From: Cobetia amphilecti
GTDB lineage: Bacteria; Pseudomonadota; Gammaproteobacteria; Pseudomonadales; Halomonadaceae
Direction of reading: 5' to 3'
DNA length: 64,000 nucleotides
NCBI RefSeq assembly: GCF_020217465.1
Contig: NZ_CP084115.1
Span: 1,736,001 to 1,800,000 of the forward strand
Shown in pieces: positions 36,067 through 46,086 of this stretch. Positions within the stretch are counted from its first letter, which is position 1; each line of letters opens with the position of its first letter. The notes under the pieces were generated by a model, which was not told where the DNA came from, made no database searches, and saw nothing but the letters and a program-made list of their open reading frames with translations. Position numbers and translations under genes: made by a program.

Positions 36067-37314
36067 ATGCGGCTTCCGATGTTGGCGGTGGGTTTGGCAT
36101 GCGGTATGTGCAGTGCCAGTGCGCAAGCGGCGGACTATCAGGATGTGCAGGATGCCGTCGAGCAACAGCGAGCGCCTCTGCTGGAGACGCTGGAATCACT
36201 GGTCAACGTGGATTCGGGAACGGGCTACCGTGAAGGCTTGAATGACGTTGAGGCAATGCTGACCCAGCATCTCGAAGCGCTTGGCGCACAGGTGGAAACG
36301 CACCCTGCCAAGACCTATGGCGGCAATACGATTGTCGGTCGCCTGCAGGGAGATGGCAGTCGCAAGATCATGTTGATGATTCACTACGACACCGTCTTCG
36401 ATGAAGGCGCCGCCACGAAGCGTGCCTTCCGTATCGAGGATGGGCGTGCCTATGGCCCGGGCGTGGGCGATGCCAAGGGTGGCGCAGCTGTTATTCTGCA
36501 CAGTCTCGAGGCGCTGAAGTCGCTCGGGTTTGATGACTATGGCCAGGTGACGGTTGTCTTCAATCCTGATGAGGAGAAGGGCTCGCCGGGCTCGCATGAC
36601 CTGATTCATGAGCTATCGGCAGATCAGGATGCCGTGCTGGTATTCGAGCCTACCTTCGCTGACCCGGGAGTTGATGCCGTCACCGTCGTCACCAAGGGCA
36701 TCAACTATGCGTTTCTCGAGGTGAAGGGCCGTGCCTCCCATGCCGGTGGCGCACCAGAGGAAGGGCGCAACGCCATCATGGAGCTGTCTCATCAGCTGCT
36801 GCAGTTGAATGAGCTTGATGATGCGGACAAGGAGACGACGCTCAACTGGACGATCGTCGAGGGTGGCGTCAAGCGCAACGTGATTCCGGAGCATGCCAGG
36901 GCGGAAGGTGATATGCGCTACTTCGATAGCAGCGAGTATCAGCGTGTCCTGGAAGAAGCGCAGGCCATCACGAAGAACCAGTTGATCGATGATACCGAAG
37001 TGGAGTTTCACCTAGAGAAGGGGCGTCCGCCGCTGCCTGACAACCCGCAGAGTCAGCAGCTGGCCGAGCAGGCCCAGAAGATCTATCAGGAGTTGGGGCA
37101 GACACTGCAAGCGGTCGAGATCGGTGGCGGCACCGATGCGGCCTACGCCTATCATGCAGATTCCGATAAACCGGCAGTGCTCGAATCCCTGGGTCTCGTC
37201 GGCGGCGGCTATCACAGCGATCAGGAGTTCGTGCTGGTCGATAGCGTCGTGCCACGCCTTTACCTGACGACGCGCATGATCATGCAATTGTCCGAGGATC
37301 AGCCGCAGGAGTGA
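36067..37314 (+). CDS. exported M20 glutamate carboxypeptidase-like metallopeptidase
   Basis: The protein has 415 residues, with a signal peptide cleaving after about residue 20 (SAQA-ADY). The di-zinc M20A core has MIHYDTVFDEG (metal His, Asp), GPGVGDAKGGAAVIL (bridging Asp), NPDEEKGSPGS (catalytic Glu) and VFEPTFADPG. The dimerisation domain begins about FLEVKGRASHAGGAPEEGRNA. It resembles carboxypeptidase G2/glutamate carboxypeptidase, which removes C-terminal Glu. AGAGG precedes the ATG. It is a single gene closed by a terminator. Confidence 0.85.
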   Translation: MRLPMLAVGLACGMCSASAQAADYQDVQDAVEQQRAPLLETLESLVNVDSGTGYREGLNDVEAMLTQHLEALGAQVETHPAKTYGGNTIVGRLQGDGSRKIMLMIHYDTVFDEGAATKRAFRIEDGRAYGPGVGDAKGGAAVILHSLEALKSLGFDDYGQVTVVFNPDEEKGSPGSHDLIHELSADQDAVLVFEPTFADPGVDAVTVVTKGINYAFLEVKGRASHAGGAPEEGRNAIMELSHQLLQLNELDDADKETTLNWTIVEGGVKRNVIPEHARAEGDMRYFDSSEYQRVLEEAQAITKNQLIDDTEVEFHLEKGRPPLPDNPQSQQLAEQAQKIYQELGQTLQAVEIGGGTDAAYAYHADSDKPAVLESLGLVGGGYHSDQEFVLVDSVVPRLYLTTRMIMQLSEDQPQE

Positions 37315-37364
37315 AACCGGGGTTGTAGCGGTAAATGATATGCCGTCATGACAGCAAGCCCGAT

Positions 37365-37399
37365 AAAAAAGCCCGGCCTCCTGGAGGTCGGGCTTTTTT
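37365..37399. terminator. strong bidirectional terminator
   Basis: AAAAAAGCCCG and CGGGCTTTTTT frame an inner CCTCC/GGAGG stem, giving a near-continuous hairpin with A-run and T-run on opposite sides. It separates the M20 and ABM-domain genes. Confidence 0.9.
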
Positions 37400-37426
37400 G
37401 GGTCTTTCCCAATGCTGTTCTGTCTA

Positions 37427-37738
37427 TCAGCCCGCCGGGCTCAGGATGCGGATATCGCCATCGGCGATCCAGTCACCGGCGTTGTCGCGGAAGCGCTGCA
37501 TGTGTTCGGTCTCACGGTGGGCCTGCAGCGCATCGTGGGATTCCCAGGCTTCCACCACGGTGATGGTGTCGGGGCGTGGGTCGTTGTCCTTGTCGGCGGC
37601 GCGTTCGGAGTCCAGGCACGGGTGGTAGGCGTGGCAGCCATCTTCCTCGCGCACGGTGGGCGCGACGGCGCAGAGTTCATTGAAGACATCCTGAACGTGG
37701 CCTTCCTTGGCGGTAACGGTGGCGATTACCCAGATCAT
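37427..37738 (-). CDS. ABM-domain (quinol monooxygenase/YgiN-like) protein
   Basis: The protein has 103 residues in one antibiotic-biosynthesis-monooxygenase fold. MIWVIATVTAKEGHVQDVFNELCAVAPTVREEDGCHAY is followed by ITVVEAWESHDALQAHRETEHM. These cofactor-free dimeric enzymes oxidise quinols or related aromatics, or act as heme-type monooxygenases; the role here is unknown. AGGAG lies 5 bases before ATG 37738. A second member of the fold is encoded at 43310. Confidence 0.82.
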   Translation of the reverse strand: MIWVIATVTAKEGHVQDVFNELCAVAPTVREEDGCHAYHPCLDSERAADKDNDPRPDTITVVEAWESHDALQAHRETEHMQRFRDNAGDWIADGDIRILSPAG

Positions 37739-37880
37739 CTTGGCTCCTTGTGACGGTGCTGACCGCCGATGTTGTCGGGATTCTCGTGATGAGATGTCCT
37801 GACTATGTGGAGCCGTTTCTGGCCACTGCAAGGGGCAGGGGCTGACTGCCGGCATGACCCTGCATGATTAGCACATGAAA

Positions 37881-37907
37881 GCGCCGGACAGCAGGGCTGT
37901 CCGGCGC
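37881..37907. terminator. 12-bp hairpin downstream of the semialdehyde dehydrogenase gene
   Basis: GCGCCGGACAGC pairs with its complement around AGG, 57 bases past the stop at 37965. No U-tract follows on the minus strand beyond TTTC. Confidence 0.6.
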
Positions 37908-37964
37908 AGTTGTCATCAGACGATGATCCGCGTTCGTGATGGATCAGAAAGCGAAGGCGATGGA

Positions 37965-39455
<1,491 letters not shown>

Positions 39456-39510
39456 TGGGTGGGTCTCCCTGAGATGACTTGTGAAATGAATGGCGATGAA
39501 TGAAGTGGTG

Positions 39511-39610
39511 TTGATCGTCAGTTCTGAATGTTGATGGTCAGTCTTGAACGTCGATGGTCAGCCTTGAGCGTCGACCGTCAGCCTTGAGCTTCGAGCGTCA
39601 GTCCTGGGCG
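39511..39610. repeat. 20-nt imperfect tandem repeat, five copies, running into a coding end
   Basis: Five 20-base units of the type GTYGATGGTCAGYCTTGARC follow one another. The last unit covers the final three codons and the stop of the aminotransferase, so the array looks like an amplified copy of that gene's 3' end. Confidence 0.78.
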
Positions 39611-40947
39611 GCGAAGGCATCGCCGAGGGCATTGATCAGACGGTCCAGCTCGTCGTGTTCGGTGATGAACGGCAGGCCCAGCTGGATGGTGTCGCCGCCG
39701 TAACGGACATAGAAACCGGCCTTCCAGCAGTGCATGGCAATCTCATACGGGCGCCGCGCCGGCTCGCCGGGATAGGCCTCGACCTGCAGGGCACCGGCCA
39801 GACCGTAGTTGCGGATGTCGCTGATGTAGCGCGTGCCCTTGAGCTCGTGCAGCTTCTTCTCGAACACCGGACTCAGCTCGCGGACACGGGAGATGAGCTG
39901 GTCGTTCTCGAGCACGTCGAGGGCTGCCAGCGCCGCGGCACACGCCACCGGGTGACCGGAGTAGGTGTAGCCGTGGGGAATCTCCATCATGTAGTCGGGG
40001 CCGCCGTTGTCCATGAAGGTCTGGTAGATGTCGCCCTTGACGACCACGGCGCCCATCGGCACCGCGCCATTGGTGATCTGCTTGGCGACGTTGAGGATGT
40101 CCGGCGTGACCCCGAATTCCTCGGCGCCACTCATGGCGCCCATGCGTCCGAAGCCGGTGATGACCTCATCGAAGATCAACAGGATGTCGTGCTGGTCGCA
40201 TATCTCGCGAAGGCGCTTGAGATAGCCTACTGGCGGTGGCAGCACGCCGGCGGAGCCTGCCATCGGCTCGACGATGACGGCGGCGATATTGGAGGCATCA
40301 TGCAGCGCGATCAGCTCCAGCAGCTCATCGGCGCGCTCGGCACCGGTCCTGGGCATGCCGGGCGTGAAGACATTTTCCTTGAGCAGGGTATGCGGCAGGT
40401 GATCGGCATCGACCCCCTGACCGTAGAGCGAGCGGTTGGCCCCGATGCCACCGACACTGAAGCCCCCGAAGTTGACGCCGTGATAGCCCTTGCTGCGTCC
40501 GATCAGCTTGGTCTTGGTCGGCTTGCCTTTCTTGCGCCAGTAGGCACGCGCGATTTTCAGTGAGGTGTCGGCACTCTCGGAGCCGGAGCCGGTGAAGAAG
40601 ACGTGATCCAGCCCCTCAGGCATCAGCGTCTTGATGCGATGCGCCAGCTCGAAGGCCTTGGGATGGCCGTACTGGAAGGCGGGCGCGTAATCCAGCTCGC
40701 GCAGCTGCGCACTGACCGCCTCGGCGATTTCCGGGCGGCAATGGCCGGCACCGCAGGTCCAGAGACCCGACAGGCCATCGAAGATCTGACGGCCCTGGGA
40801 GTCCGTGAAGTAGGCCCCCTGCGCCTTGGTGATGATGCGCGGGTCCTGCTTGAACTGACGGTTGGCCGTGTAGGGCATCCAGTAGGCATCGAGCTGCTCC
40901 TGGCTCAAGCCTGCCTGGGCGGAAGGGGATGTATCGAAGGCGGTCAT
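39598..40947 (-). CDS. omega-amino acid (beta-alanine):pyruvate aminotransferase
   Basis: This 449-residue class III aminotransferase has HVFFTGSGSESADTSLKIARAYW (phosphate cup), IIGRSKGYHGVNFGG, LLIFDEVITGFGRMG (D260, pyridine ring partner) and the PLP lysine in NVAKQITNG (K289). The DAYWMPYTANRQFKQDPRII opening matches beta-alanine:pyruvate transaminases (BauA/OapT). It moves the amino group of beta-alanine or a similar omega-amine to pyruvate, yielding malonate semialdehyde for the dehydrogenase downstream. ATG 40947 has GGGAG upstream. It is divergent from the LysR gene at 41147. Confidence 0.88.
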   Translation of the reverse strand: MTAFDTSPSAQAGLSQEQLDAYWMPYTANRQFKQDPRIITKAQGAYFTDSQGRQIFDGLSGLWTCGAGHCRPEIAEAVSAQLRELDYAPAFQYGHPKAFELAHRIKTLMPEGLDHVFFTGSGSESADTSLKIARAYWRKKGKPTKTKLIGRSKGYHGVNFGGFSVGGIGANRSLYGQGVDADHLPHTLLKENVFTPGMPRTGAERADELLELIALHDASNIAAVIVEPMAGSAGVLPPPVGYLKRLREICDQHDILLIFDEVITGFGRMGAMSGAEEFGVTPDILNVAKQITNGAVPMGAVVVKGDIYQTFMDNGGPDYMMEIPHGYTYSGHPVACAAALAALDVLENDQLISRVRELSPVFEKKLHELKGTRYISDIRNYGLAGALQVEAYPGEPARRPYEIAMHCWKAGFYVRYGGDTIQLGLPFITEHDELDRLINALGDAFAAQD

Positions 40948-40975
40948 GATGTCTCCCACAGAGTGTTGTTGTTGG

Positions 40976-40983
40976 TTCTCGGC
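40976..40983 (-). promoter_or_regulatory. AANAANAA (AACAACAA) element in the aminotransferase leader
   Basis: AACAACAA, within CCAACAACAACAC, lies about 28 bases upstream of the start and 15 before the GGGAG. It fits the Hfq/Crc motif. Confidence 0.45.
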
Positions 40984-41146
40984 TCCTGTCCAACTAGATT
41001 AGGAAGTCCTTTTGGTAAGATAAATGCCATTGTCTTTACCTTCAGGAAAGCATTTACTTAACTTTCCGCTGGCGTTCGCTACGCCATCTCGGCGCAGTCA
41101 GGCGCCGTCTGTCGCGGAACCGTTCAATAACAGGAGGCGCGGGCCT

Positions 41147-42109
41147 ATGCGAGGCGAGGTCATGCGGGGGCAGCTCGGCGATACCGACCTGCGTCTGCTG
41201 CGTATCTTTCGCAAGGTGGTGGAGTGTGGTGGCTTCTCAGCGGCCGAGATCGAGCTCAACATCAGTCGCTCCGCCATCAGCATGGCGATGAGTGACCTGG
41301 AGACGCGGCTGGGCCTCAAGCTCTGTCAGCGCGGGCGCAGCGGGTTTGCTCTCACCAATGAGGGGCGGGAAGTCCACGAGGCCGCGATGCAGATGCTGGC
41401 GGCGGCAGAGGGCTTTCGCACACGCATCAATGGTCTGCATGCCTGGCTCAAGGGTGAGCTGAACATCGGCATCACCGACAATCTGGTCACCATGCCCGAG
41501 ATGCACATCACGGATGCGCTGAGTGCGCTGAAGGGTCACGGCCCGGAGGTGATGATCAACATCCGCATGATTCCCCCCAACGAGATCGAGCGCGCCGTGC
41601 TGGATGGCCGTCTGCATACCGGGGTGATCCCGACGCTCAAGACGCTGCCGGGGCTCGAGTATCGCTCGCTCTACGAGGAAACCTCCTGCCTTTACTGCGC
41701 ACGGGGCCATGTGCTGTTTCGTGAACCCCGCGCGGGCGATACCCTCGCGCGGGGACGTCCGGTGGGCGAGGAAGAGATTCGCCAGCATGATGCGGTGCTG
41801 CCGGCCTACGCCCAGACGCCTGCGATCAAGGCGCTGCATGAGCCGCTCAAGGCCGCCGCCACCGCGACTGACCGCGAGGGCATCGCCTTCCTGGTGCTTT
41901 CCGGGCGCTATCTCGGCTATCTGCCCACCCACTATGCCGAGCGCTGGGTGCGCGATGGCCAGATGCAGGCGCTCAGCCCGGTGGCCAACTCCTATGTCAC
42001 CTATTACAGCGCCATCACGCGCAAGAGCCGCCCACCCAATCTGGTGCTGGAGCGTTATCTGAAGGAGCTGGATACCCTGCGCCAAGCGAAACCAGCTCGA
42101 AGAGTGTAG
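41147..42109 (+). CDS. LysR-family regulator of the beta-alanine module
   Basis: The protein has 320 residues. The helix-turn-helix is somewhat atypical (LRIFRKVVECGGFSAAEIELNISRSAISMAMSDLETRLG), and the effector domain begins GELNIGITDNLV near residue 105. AGGAGG lies 9 bases before ATG 41147; a long upstream in-frame extension from 41024 lacks similarity. It is divergent from the aminotransferase-mmsA unit over a 199-base region and probably regulates it. Confidence 0.83.
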   Translation: MRGEVMRGQLGDTDLRLLRIFRKVVECGGFSAAEIELNISRSAISMAMSDLETRLGLKLCQRGRSGFALTNEGREVHEAAMQMLAAAEGFRTRINGLHAWLKGELNIGITDNLVTMPEMHITDALSALKGHGPEVMINIRMIPPNEIERAVLDGRLHTGVIPTLKTLPGLEYRSLYEETSCLYCARGHVLFREPRAGDTLARGRPVGEEEIRQHDAVLPAYAQTPAIKALHEPLKAAATATDREGIAFLVLSGRYLGYLPTHYAERWVRDGQMQALSPVANSYVTYYSAITRKSRPPNLVLERYLKELDTLRQAKPARRV

Positions 42110-42236
42110 TCGGCGAGGGAGAGTAAGCTACGAACAAGTCCAAGCGTGTCGGGGTCAGAGAAGTCGCCCAGCTGGCGGGTGGAAGCAGCTATACGCTCTT
42201 AAGGAGACGGTGGCTAGTGTAGGGTGCCGGATGATG

Positions 42237-42274
42237 AAAGCTCCCCCCGCAGCCTTTGGTTGCCGGGGGCTTTT
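42237..42274. terminator. imperfect hairpin between convergent LysR genes
   Basis: AAAGC-CCCCC-GC pairs with GC-CGGGGG-CTTTT with one bulged base. A TTTT run follows on the plus strand. Confidence 0.6.
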
Positions 42275-42284
42275 GCGTTTCAGG

Positions 42285-43187
42285 CTATTGCGGATGCGAT
42301 AGTGATTCGCTGAAGGTCTCGACCAGGTGCTGGGCAAATGCCTGCACGCGACGAGGTTGGGCGCGCGCCGGCGGAAACAGCAGCTGCAGCGGCGAGGGCG
42401 GCGCGGCATGTTCCGGCAGCAGTTCGATCAGGCGACCCGCACGCAGATCCTCCTTCACATCGACTTCCGATTTCAGGGCGATGCCCAACCCTTCCAGGCA
42501 CCACTGGCGCACCAGTTCGCCGTCATTGGCGATCCGGTTGCCACTGACGGTGACGATCTGCGGCACCTTGTGACTGCCGAAGCGCCATTCGTTGTCGAGG
42601 CTCTTGCCGAAGCGCATCACCAGGCAGTTGTGGTGCTTGAGGTCCACCGGCGTCAGCGGCGCAGGATGCTGCGCCAGATAGGCGGGGGAGGCGCATATCA
42701 GGCGGCGTTTCTGGCCCAGATGCCGCACGCGCAGCGTGCTGTCCATGATGGTGCCGAAGCGCAGGGCAAGATCGATCCCCTGGCCGACGATATCCACGTA
42801 GCTGTCCGACAGCAGCAGTTCTATCTCGATGGTGGGGTGCAGATGCTGGAATTCGGTGATGGCGCGTGACAGGGCATTGCGGCCCAGGTCGCTCGGCGCA
42901 CTGACGCGAATGCGGCCGGTGAGGGTCTGGGCGCCCAGGCGGATGCGGGTCTCCAGTTCCGACACGCTGTCGAGCAGGCCGCGAGCTTCTTCCATCAGTG
43001 TCCGGCCTTCTTCGGTCAGGCTGATGGCGCGCGTGGTGCGGTTGAGCAGCACTACCCCGTAATGGGCTTCCAGCGCGGCGAGGCGCTCGGACACGGTGGT
43101 GGGCGACAGCCCCGTCTCGCGTCCTGCGGCGGTCAGGCTGCCTTTCTCGATGATGGTCAGGAACAGGGCGATGTTATCCAGCAGCAT
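42285..43187 (-). CDS. LysR-family regulator
   Basis: The protein has 300 residues. The helix-turn-helix is IALFLTIIEKGSLTAAGRETGLSPTTVSERLAALE. TGRIRVSAPSDLGRNALS opens the effector domain, of the type common in regulators of quinone or redox enzymes. ATG 43187 begins the family N-terminus; the frame extends 35 codons upstream without similarity. It is divergent from the ABM-domain gene at 43310 and probably controls it. Confidence 0.86.
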   Translation of the reverse strand: MLLDNIALFLTIIEKGSLTAAGRETGLSPTTVSERLAALEAHYGVVLLNRTTRAISLTEEGRTLMEEARGLLDSVSELETRIRLGAQTLTGRIRVSAPSDLGRNALSRAITEFQHLHPTIEIELLLSDSYVDIVGQGIDLALRFGTIMDSTLRVRHLGQKRRLICASPAYLAQHPAPLTPVDLKHHNCLVMRFGKSLDNEWRFGSHKVPQIVTVSGNRIANDGELVRQWCLEGLGIALKSEVDVKEDLRAGRLIELLPEHAAPPSPLQLLFPPARAQPRRVQAFAQHLVETFSESLSHPQ

Positions 43188-43309
43188 TGTACGGTTTTTC
43201 CGAATTATCTTTGCGTAAGTTGGATGTTTATACGGATGAGGCTTGTGGCTAGGATGACCACATCGCTTGCGCAACTCAAGCTTCCCGATCACGCCACGGA
43301 GTCCCTTTC

Positions 43310-43600
43310 ATGACCCAGCTGACCGTCATCGCCAATATCCATGCCAAGCCGGACCAGATCGAGCAGGTCAAGGCAGCGCTTCTGGCACTGGTGCCCATCA
43401 CCCGTGCCGAGGAAGGCTGCCTTGGCTACACCCTGCACCAGAACAACGATAACCCGGCGCATTTCACCTTTCATGAGAATTGGGCCTCGCGGGAACTCTG
43501 GCAGCAGCACATGCAGGCCCCGCACCTGGAAAAGTATGTGGCAGCGACCGAAGGCGCGGTCAGCGAATTCACCCTGCATGAAATGACCGCCTTCGACTGA
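43310..43600 (+). CDS. ABM-domain (quinol monooxygenase/YgiN-like) protein
   Basis: This 96-residue single-domain protein reads TVIANIHAKPDQIEQVKAALLALVPITRAEEGCLGYTLHQN, then FTFHENWASRELWQQHMQAPHLEKYV, a standard YgiN-like dimer-forming fold. A cofactor-independent quinol oxidase/monooxygenase activity is plausible. It is divergent from a LysR regulator, a common arrangement for this family. It differs clearly from the paralogue at 37427. Confidence 0.83.
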   Translation: MTQLTVIANIHAKPDQIEQVKAALLALVPITRAEEGCLGYTLHQNNDNPAHFTFHENWASRELWQQHMQAPHLEKYVAATEGAVSEFTLHEMTAFD

Positions 43601-43605
43601 GAGGC

Positions 43606-43653
43606 GGGCCTGGGCCCTGGATATGGGCTCTGGCCCTGGATAAAGGCCCTGGC
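43606..43653. repeat. 19-20 nt imperfect direct repeat just after a stop codon
   Basis: GGGCCTGGGCCCTGGATAT-type units occur twice, plus a partial third copy, starting 6 bases after the ABM gene stop and ending before the OpuAC gene. Confidence 0.6.
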
Positions 43654-43718
43654 TTACCACCGCGGCCATGCAGGCCTGCTCGCTTTCTTTCTCTTTCAAC
43701 AACCCACTCGAGGCAGTC

Positions 43719-44459
43719 ATGACAGACCCCATCCGTATCGGCCATATCGCGTTGTCCTTCCATGAGGCCAGTGCTCGGGAAGTGGCGCGTGTTCTGGAGA
43801 GCCACGGCCATGAGGTGACCTTCGCCTCTGCTCCCCACGAAGAGGCCTTCGCGATGCTGGGGCGAGGGGAGGTCGACATTCTGGCCTCCGCCTGGTTGCC
43901 GTCGAGTCATGAGACCTACCTGGCCCCCATGCTGGATGACGTCGACAAGATCGCCGTCATCTATGAGCCGTATTGCATCTGGGGAGTGCCGGATTACGTG
44001 CCACAAAGCGCGGTGGCAAGCGTCACGGACCTGCTGCGGGAACCGGCGCTCAGCAAGATGGAGCTGATCATCCAGGGCATCAATCCGGGGGCCGGCATCA
44101 GTCGCTTCTCGGCCGAGATGATCAAGCAATATGGTCTGGACGCTGCCGGGTATGTCTTCCGCACCGGCAGCGAAGCGGACTGTTTCGATCGTTACGAAGC
44201 GGCGGTGGCGCAGGGACGTTGGGTCGTGGTGCCGCTGTGGCATCCGCAGTTTCTGCATCACCGCTACCGGATTCGCGCCCTCAAGGAGCCCAAGGGGCTT
44301 CTGGGTACCCGGGATGACGCCACGCTGGTGGTGCGCAAGGAGGCTCGCCTGCGCATCGGCGCCGCGGCCCTCAAGGACCTCTCTCAGCTCTACATCGGCA
44401 ATCCTCGCTTGAGCGAACTGGAAGACGACCTGCGTCGCCGCCTGATTTATCGCACCTGA
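43719..44459 (+). CDS. OpuAC/ProX-type betaine-binding domain protein without signal peptide
   Basis: The protein has 246 residues and consists of an OpuAC substrate-binding fold. It starts IRIGHIALSFHEASAREVARVLESHG and continues VDILASAWLPSSHETYLAP, with aromatic cage candidates in YEPYCIWGVPDYV and VPLWHPQFLHHRYRIR. GAGG precedes ATG 43719, and the protein begins directly with the first beta-strand. The 17 codons available upstream (MQACSLSFSFNN...) do not form a signal peptide. No permease or ATPase gene is nearby. It is either cytoplasmic, perhaps a sensor or carrier of betaine-like ligands, or has lost its leader. Confidence 0.8.
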   Translation: MTDPIRIGHIALSFHEASAREVARVLESHGHEVTFASAPHEEAFAMLGRGEVDILASAWLPSSHETYLAPMLDDVDKIAVIYEPYCIWGVPDYVPQSAVASVTDLLREPALSKMELIIQGINPGAGISRFSAEMIKQYGLDAAGYVFRTGSEADCFDRYEAAVAQGRWVVVPLWHPQFLHHRYRIRALKEPKGLLGTRDDATLVVRKEARLRIGAAALKDLSQLYIGNPRLSELEDDLRRRLIYRT

Positions 44460-44478
44460 TTTATCTCGCCTGAATCTC
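44440..44478. repeat. short 12-14 nt direct repeat across a stop codon
   Basis: CGCCTGATTTAT-like units recur about three times over the last codons and stop of the OpuAC gene. Weak but of the same style as the other arrays. Confidence 0.4.
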
Positions 44479-44583
44479 GACAAATCCCGGGCGATGGCCA
44501 CGTCACCGCCCAGTCTCTTCATCTCATCATCATCGACCCTGCCGGTGCAGCGCACAGCGCCAACCGGCGGGCAAGGAGTCCCC

Positions 44584-45750
44584 ATGCCATTTTCTCGCCT
44601 CAAGACTGCCATTCTCATCGCCTCGCTGGGCGTTGCCACTGTCGCCGGCGCCACTCAGGCGGCCGCTGACAGCACGGCTGTTAACCCCCAGAATGCGCAA
44701 GTCGCCTCCCTGCGTGACGGCACGCTGACCACCGTCGCCGAATATTCGGACACCCGCCCCGGCAACATCACCTTCACGCCGGATGGCCGCTTGATCATGT
44801 CCCAGCAGCCTCTCGATGCACCGGCACTGCGCGTGGTCGAGATCACCCAGGACGGCAAGCGTGTGCCGTTCCCGAACCTGGACTGGGCCGATGGCCCGGA
44901 AAAGGGCGAGGTCGGGATCGCCTCGATCATCGGCGTGCACTCCGACAGTCAGGGTGTGGTGTGGATGCTCGACATGGGCAGCCAGGACAGTGCGCCCAAG
45001 CTGGTGGGCTGGGATACCCGCAGTGATTCGCTCAAGAAGGTGATTTCGCTTGCCGGTGACAGCGTGCTGCCGATCTCCTTCCTGCAGGATTTCGTCATCG
45101 ATGAGCAGCGCGGCAAGATCTATATCGCTGACATGACCTTTACCGCGCCGGCCTCCAGCATGAAACCGGCCTTCGTGGTGGTGGATATCGCCAGCGGCAA
45201 GACGCGTCGCGTGCTGCAGAGCGATGAAAGGCTGATGCCGGTGGAACACGACATGGTCATCAATGGCCATCTGATGGCGGCCAAGGGCGACAAGAATGGT
45301 GAGCCGAAGCCCTGGTACCTGGGCTTGAATGCCATCGCCTTCGATCCGGCGGACGACGTCGTCTATTTCGGTGGCGTGAACGGCAGTGAGATCTATCGCC
45401 TGCCGGCGGCTGAGCTGGCCGATGACACTGCCACTGAGGCGGAACTGGCTCGCGCCATCACGCCTTACGCCCCCAAGCGCCCCAATGATGGATTCATCTT
45501 CGATGGCCGCCGCAGCGGCATCATCGCCGGTGACGCGGAGCACAACGCACTGACCTTCTCATCGCCGGAGGGCATGTCGGTGATCGCCCAGGATGACGAG
45601 CGTCTGCGCTGGCCGGATGGCTTCGCCTTCGCGCCGGATGGCAGTCTCTACCTCACCACCAACCAGCTGAACGCCCACCCGGCACTCAATCAGGGTGTGG
45701 ATGGCAGTGACAAGCATTACTACCTGCTCAAGCTGACACCCGCCAACTGA
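44584..45750 (+). CDS. exported major royal jelly/yellow family protein (MRJP, PF03022)
   Basis: The protein has 388 residues with a signal peptide (ILIASLGVATVAGATQAAA). The six-bladed propeller of the royal-jelly/yellow family shows GNITFTPDGRLIMSQQP, IIGVHSDSQGVVWMLDMG, FLQDFVIDEQRGKIYIADM, GLNAIAFDPADDVVYFGG and LRWPDGFAFAPDGSLYLTTNQLNAHPALN. Insect members act on dopachrome or bind small amines; bacterial members lack an assigned substrate. AAGGAG precedes ATG 44584. It lies 124 bases after the leaderless OpuAC gene on the same strand, possibly co-transcribed. Confidence 0.85.
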   Translation: MPFSRLKTAILIASLGVATVAGATQAAADSTAVNPQNAQVASLRDGTLTTVAEYSDTRPGNITFTPDGRLIMSQQPLDAPALRVVEITQDGKRVPFPNLDWADGPEKGEVGIASIIGVHSDSQGVVWMLDMGSQDSAPKLVGWDTRSDSLKKVISLAGDSVLPISFLQDFVIDEQRGKIYIADMTFTAPASSMKPAFVVVDIASGKTRRVLQSDERLMPVEHDMVINGHLMAAKGDKNGEPKPWYLGLNAIAFDPADDVVYFGGVNGSEIYRLPAAELADDTATEAELARAITPYAPKRPNDGFIFDGRRSGIIAGDAEHNALTFSSPEGMSVIAQDDERLRWPDGFAFAPDGSLYLTTNQLNAHPALNQGVDGSDKHYYLLKLTPAN

Positions 45751-46086
45751 CCCTTGCTCCCTTGGGGCTTGGTCCTCGGGCAACTCATTGCCTTGGCGCC
45801 ATGGCTTTCTCGCTAGCCTGTGATCTGCGCAGGACGTGTCTCACGACCGTCCTGCGTTGTCGTTTTTGTGTCTGGCCGGCGCATCTCGCATCGCAAGCCG
45901 ATGACCCGTCGGCGTCTCCCTGCACGCAACACGCAAACTCGCCATACATTATCCGCTTTATCCGGATTAACCTTGCGGTCATGGGCTGTTTTTACGCCAA
46001 GGCCAGAGAGTTAACATGCTGTCATCGCATCACGGCACGGCCTTTCAGTGCTGCCGTGACTGACATGATCTTTAGGAGAGACTCTG
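45751..46086. other. intergenic region, nothing recognised
   Basis: These 336 bases hold only frames without family resemblance. CTTTAGGAGAGACTCTG just before 46087 supplies the ribosome binding site of the next gene. Confidence 0.5.
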
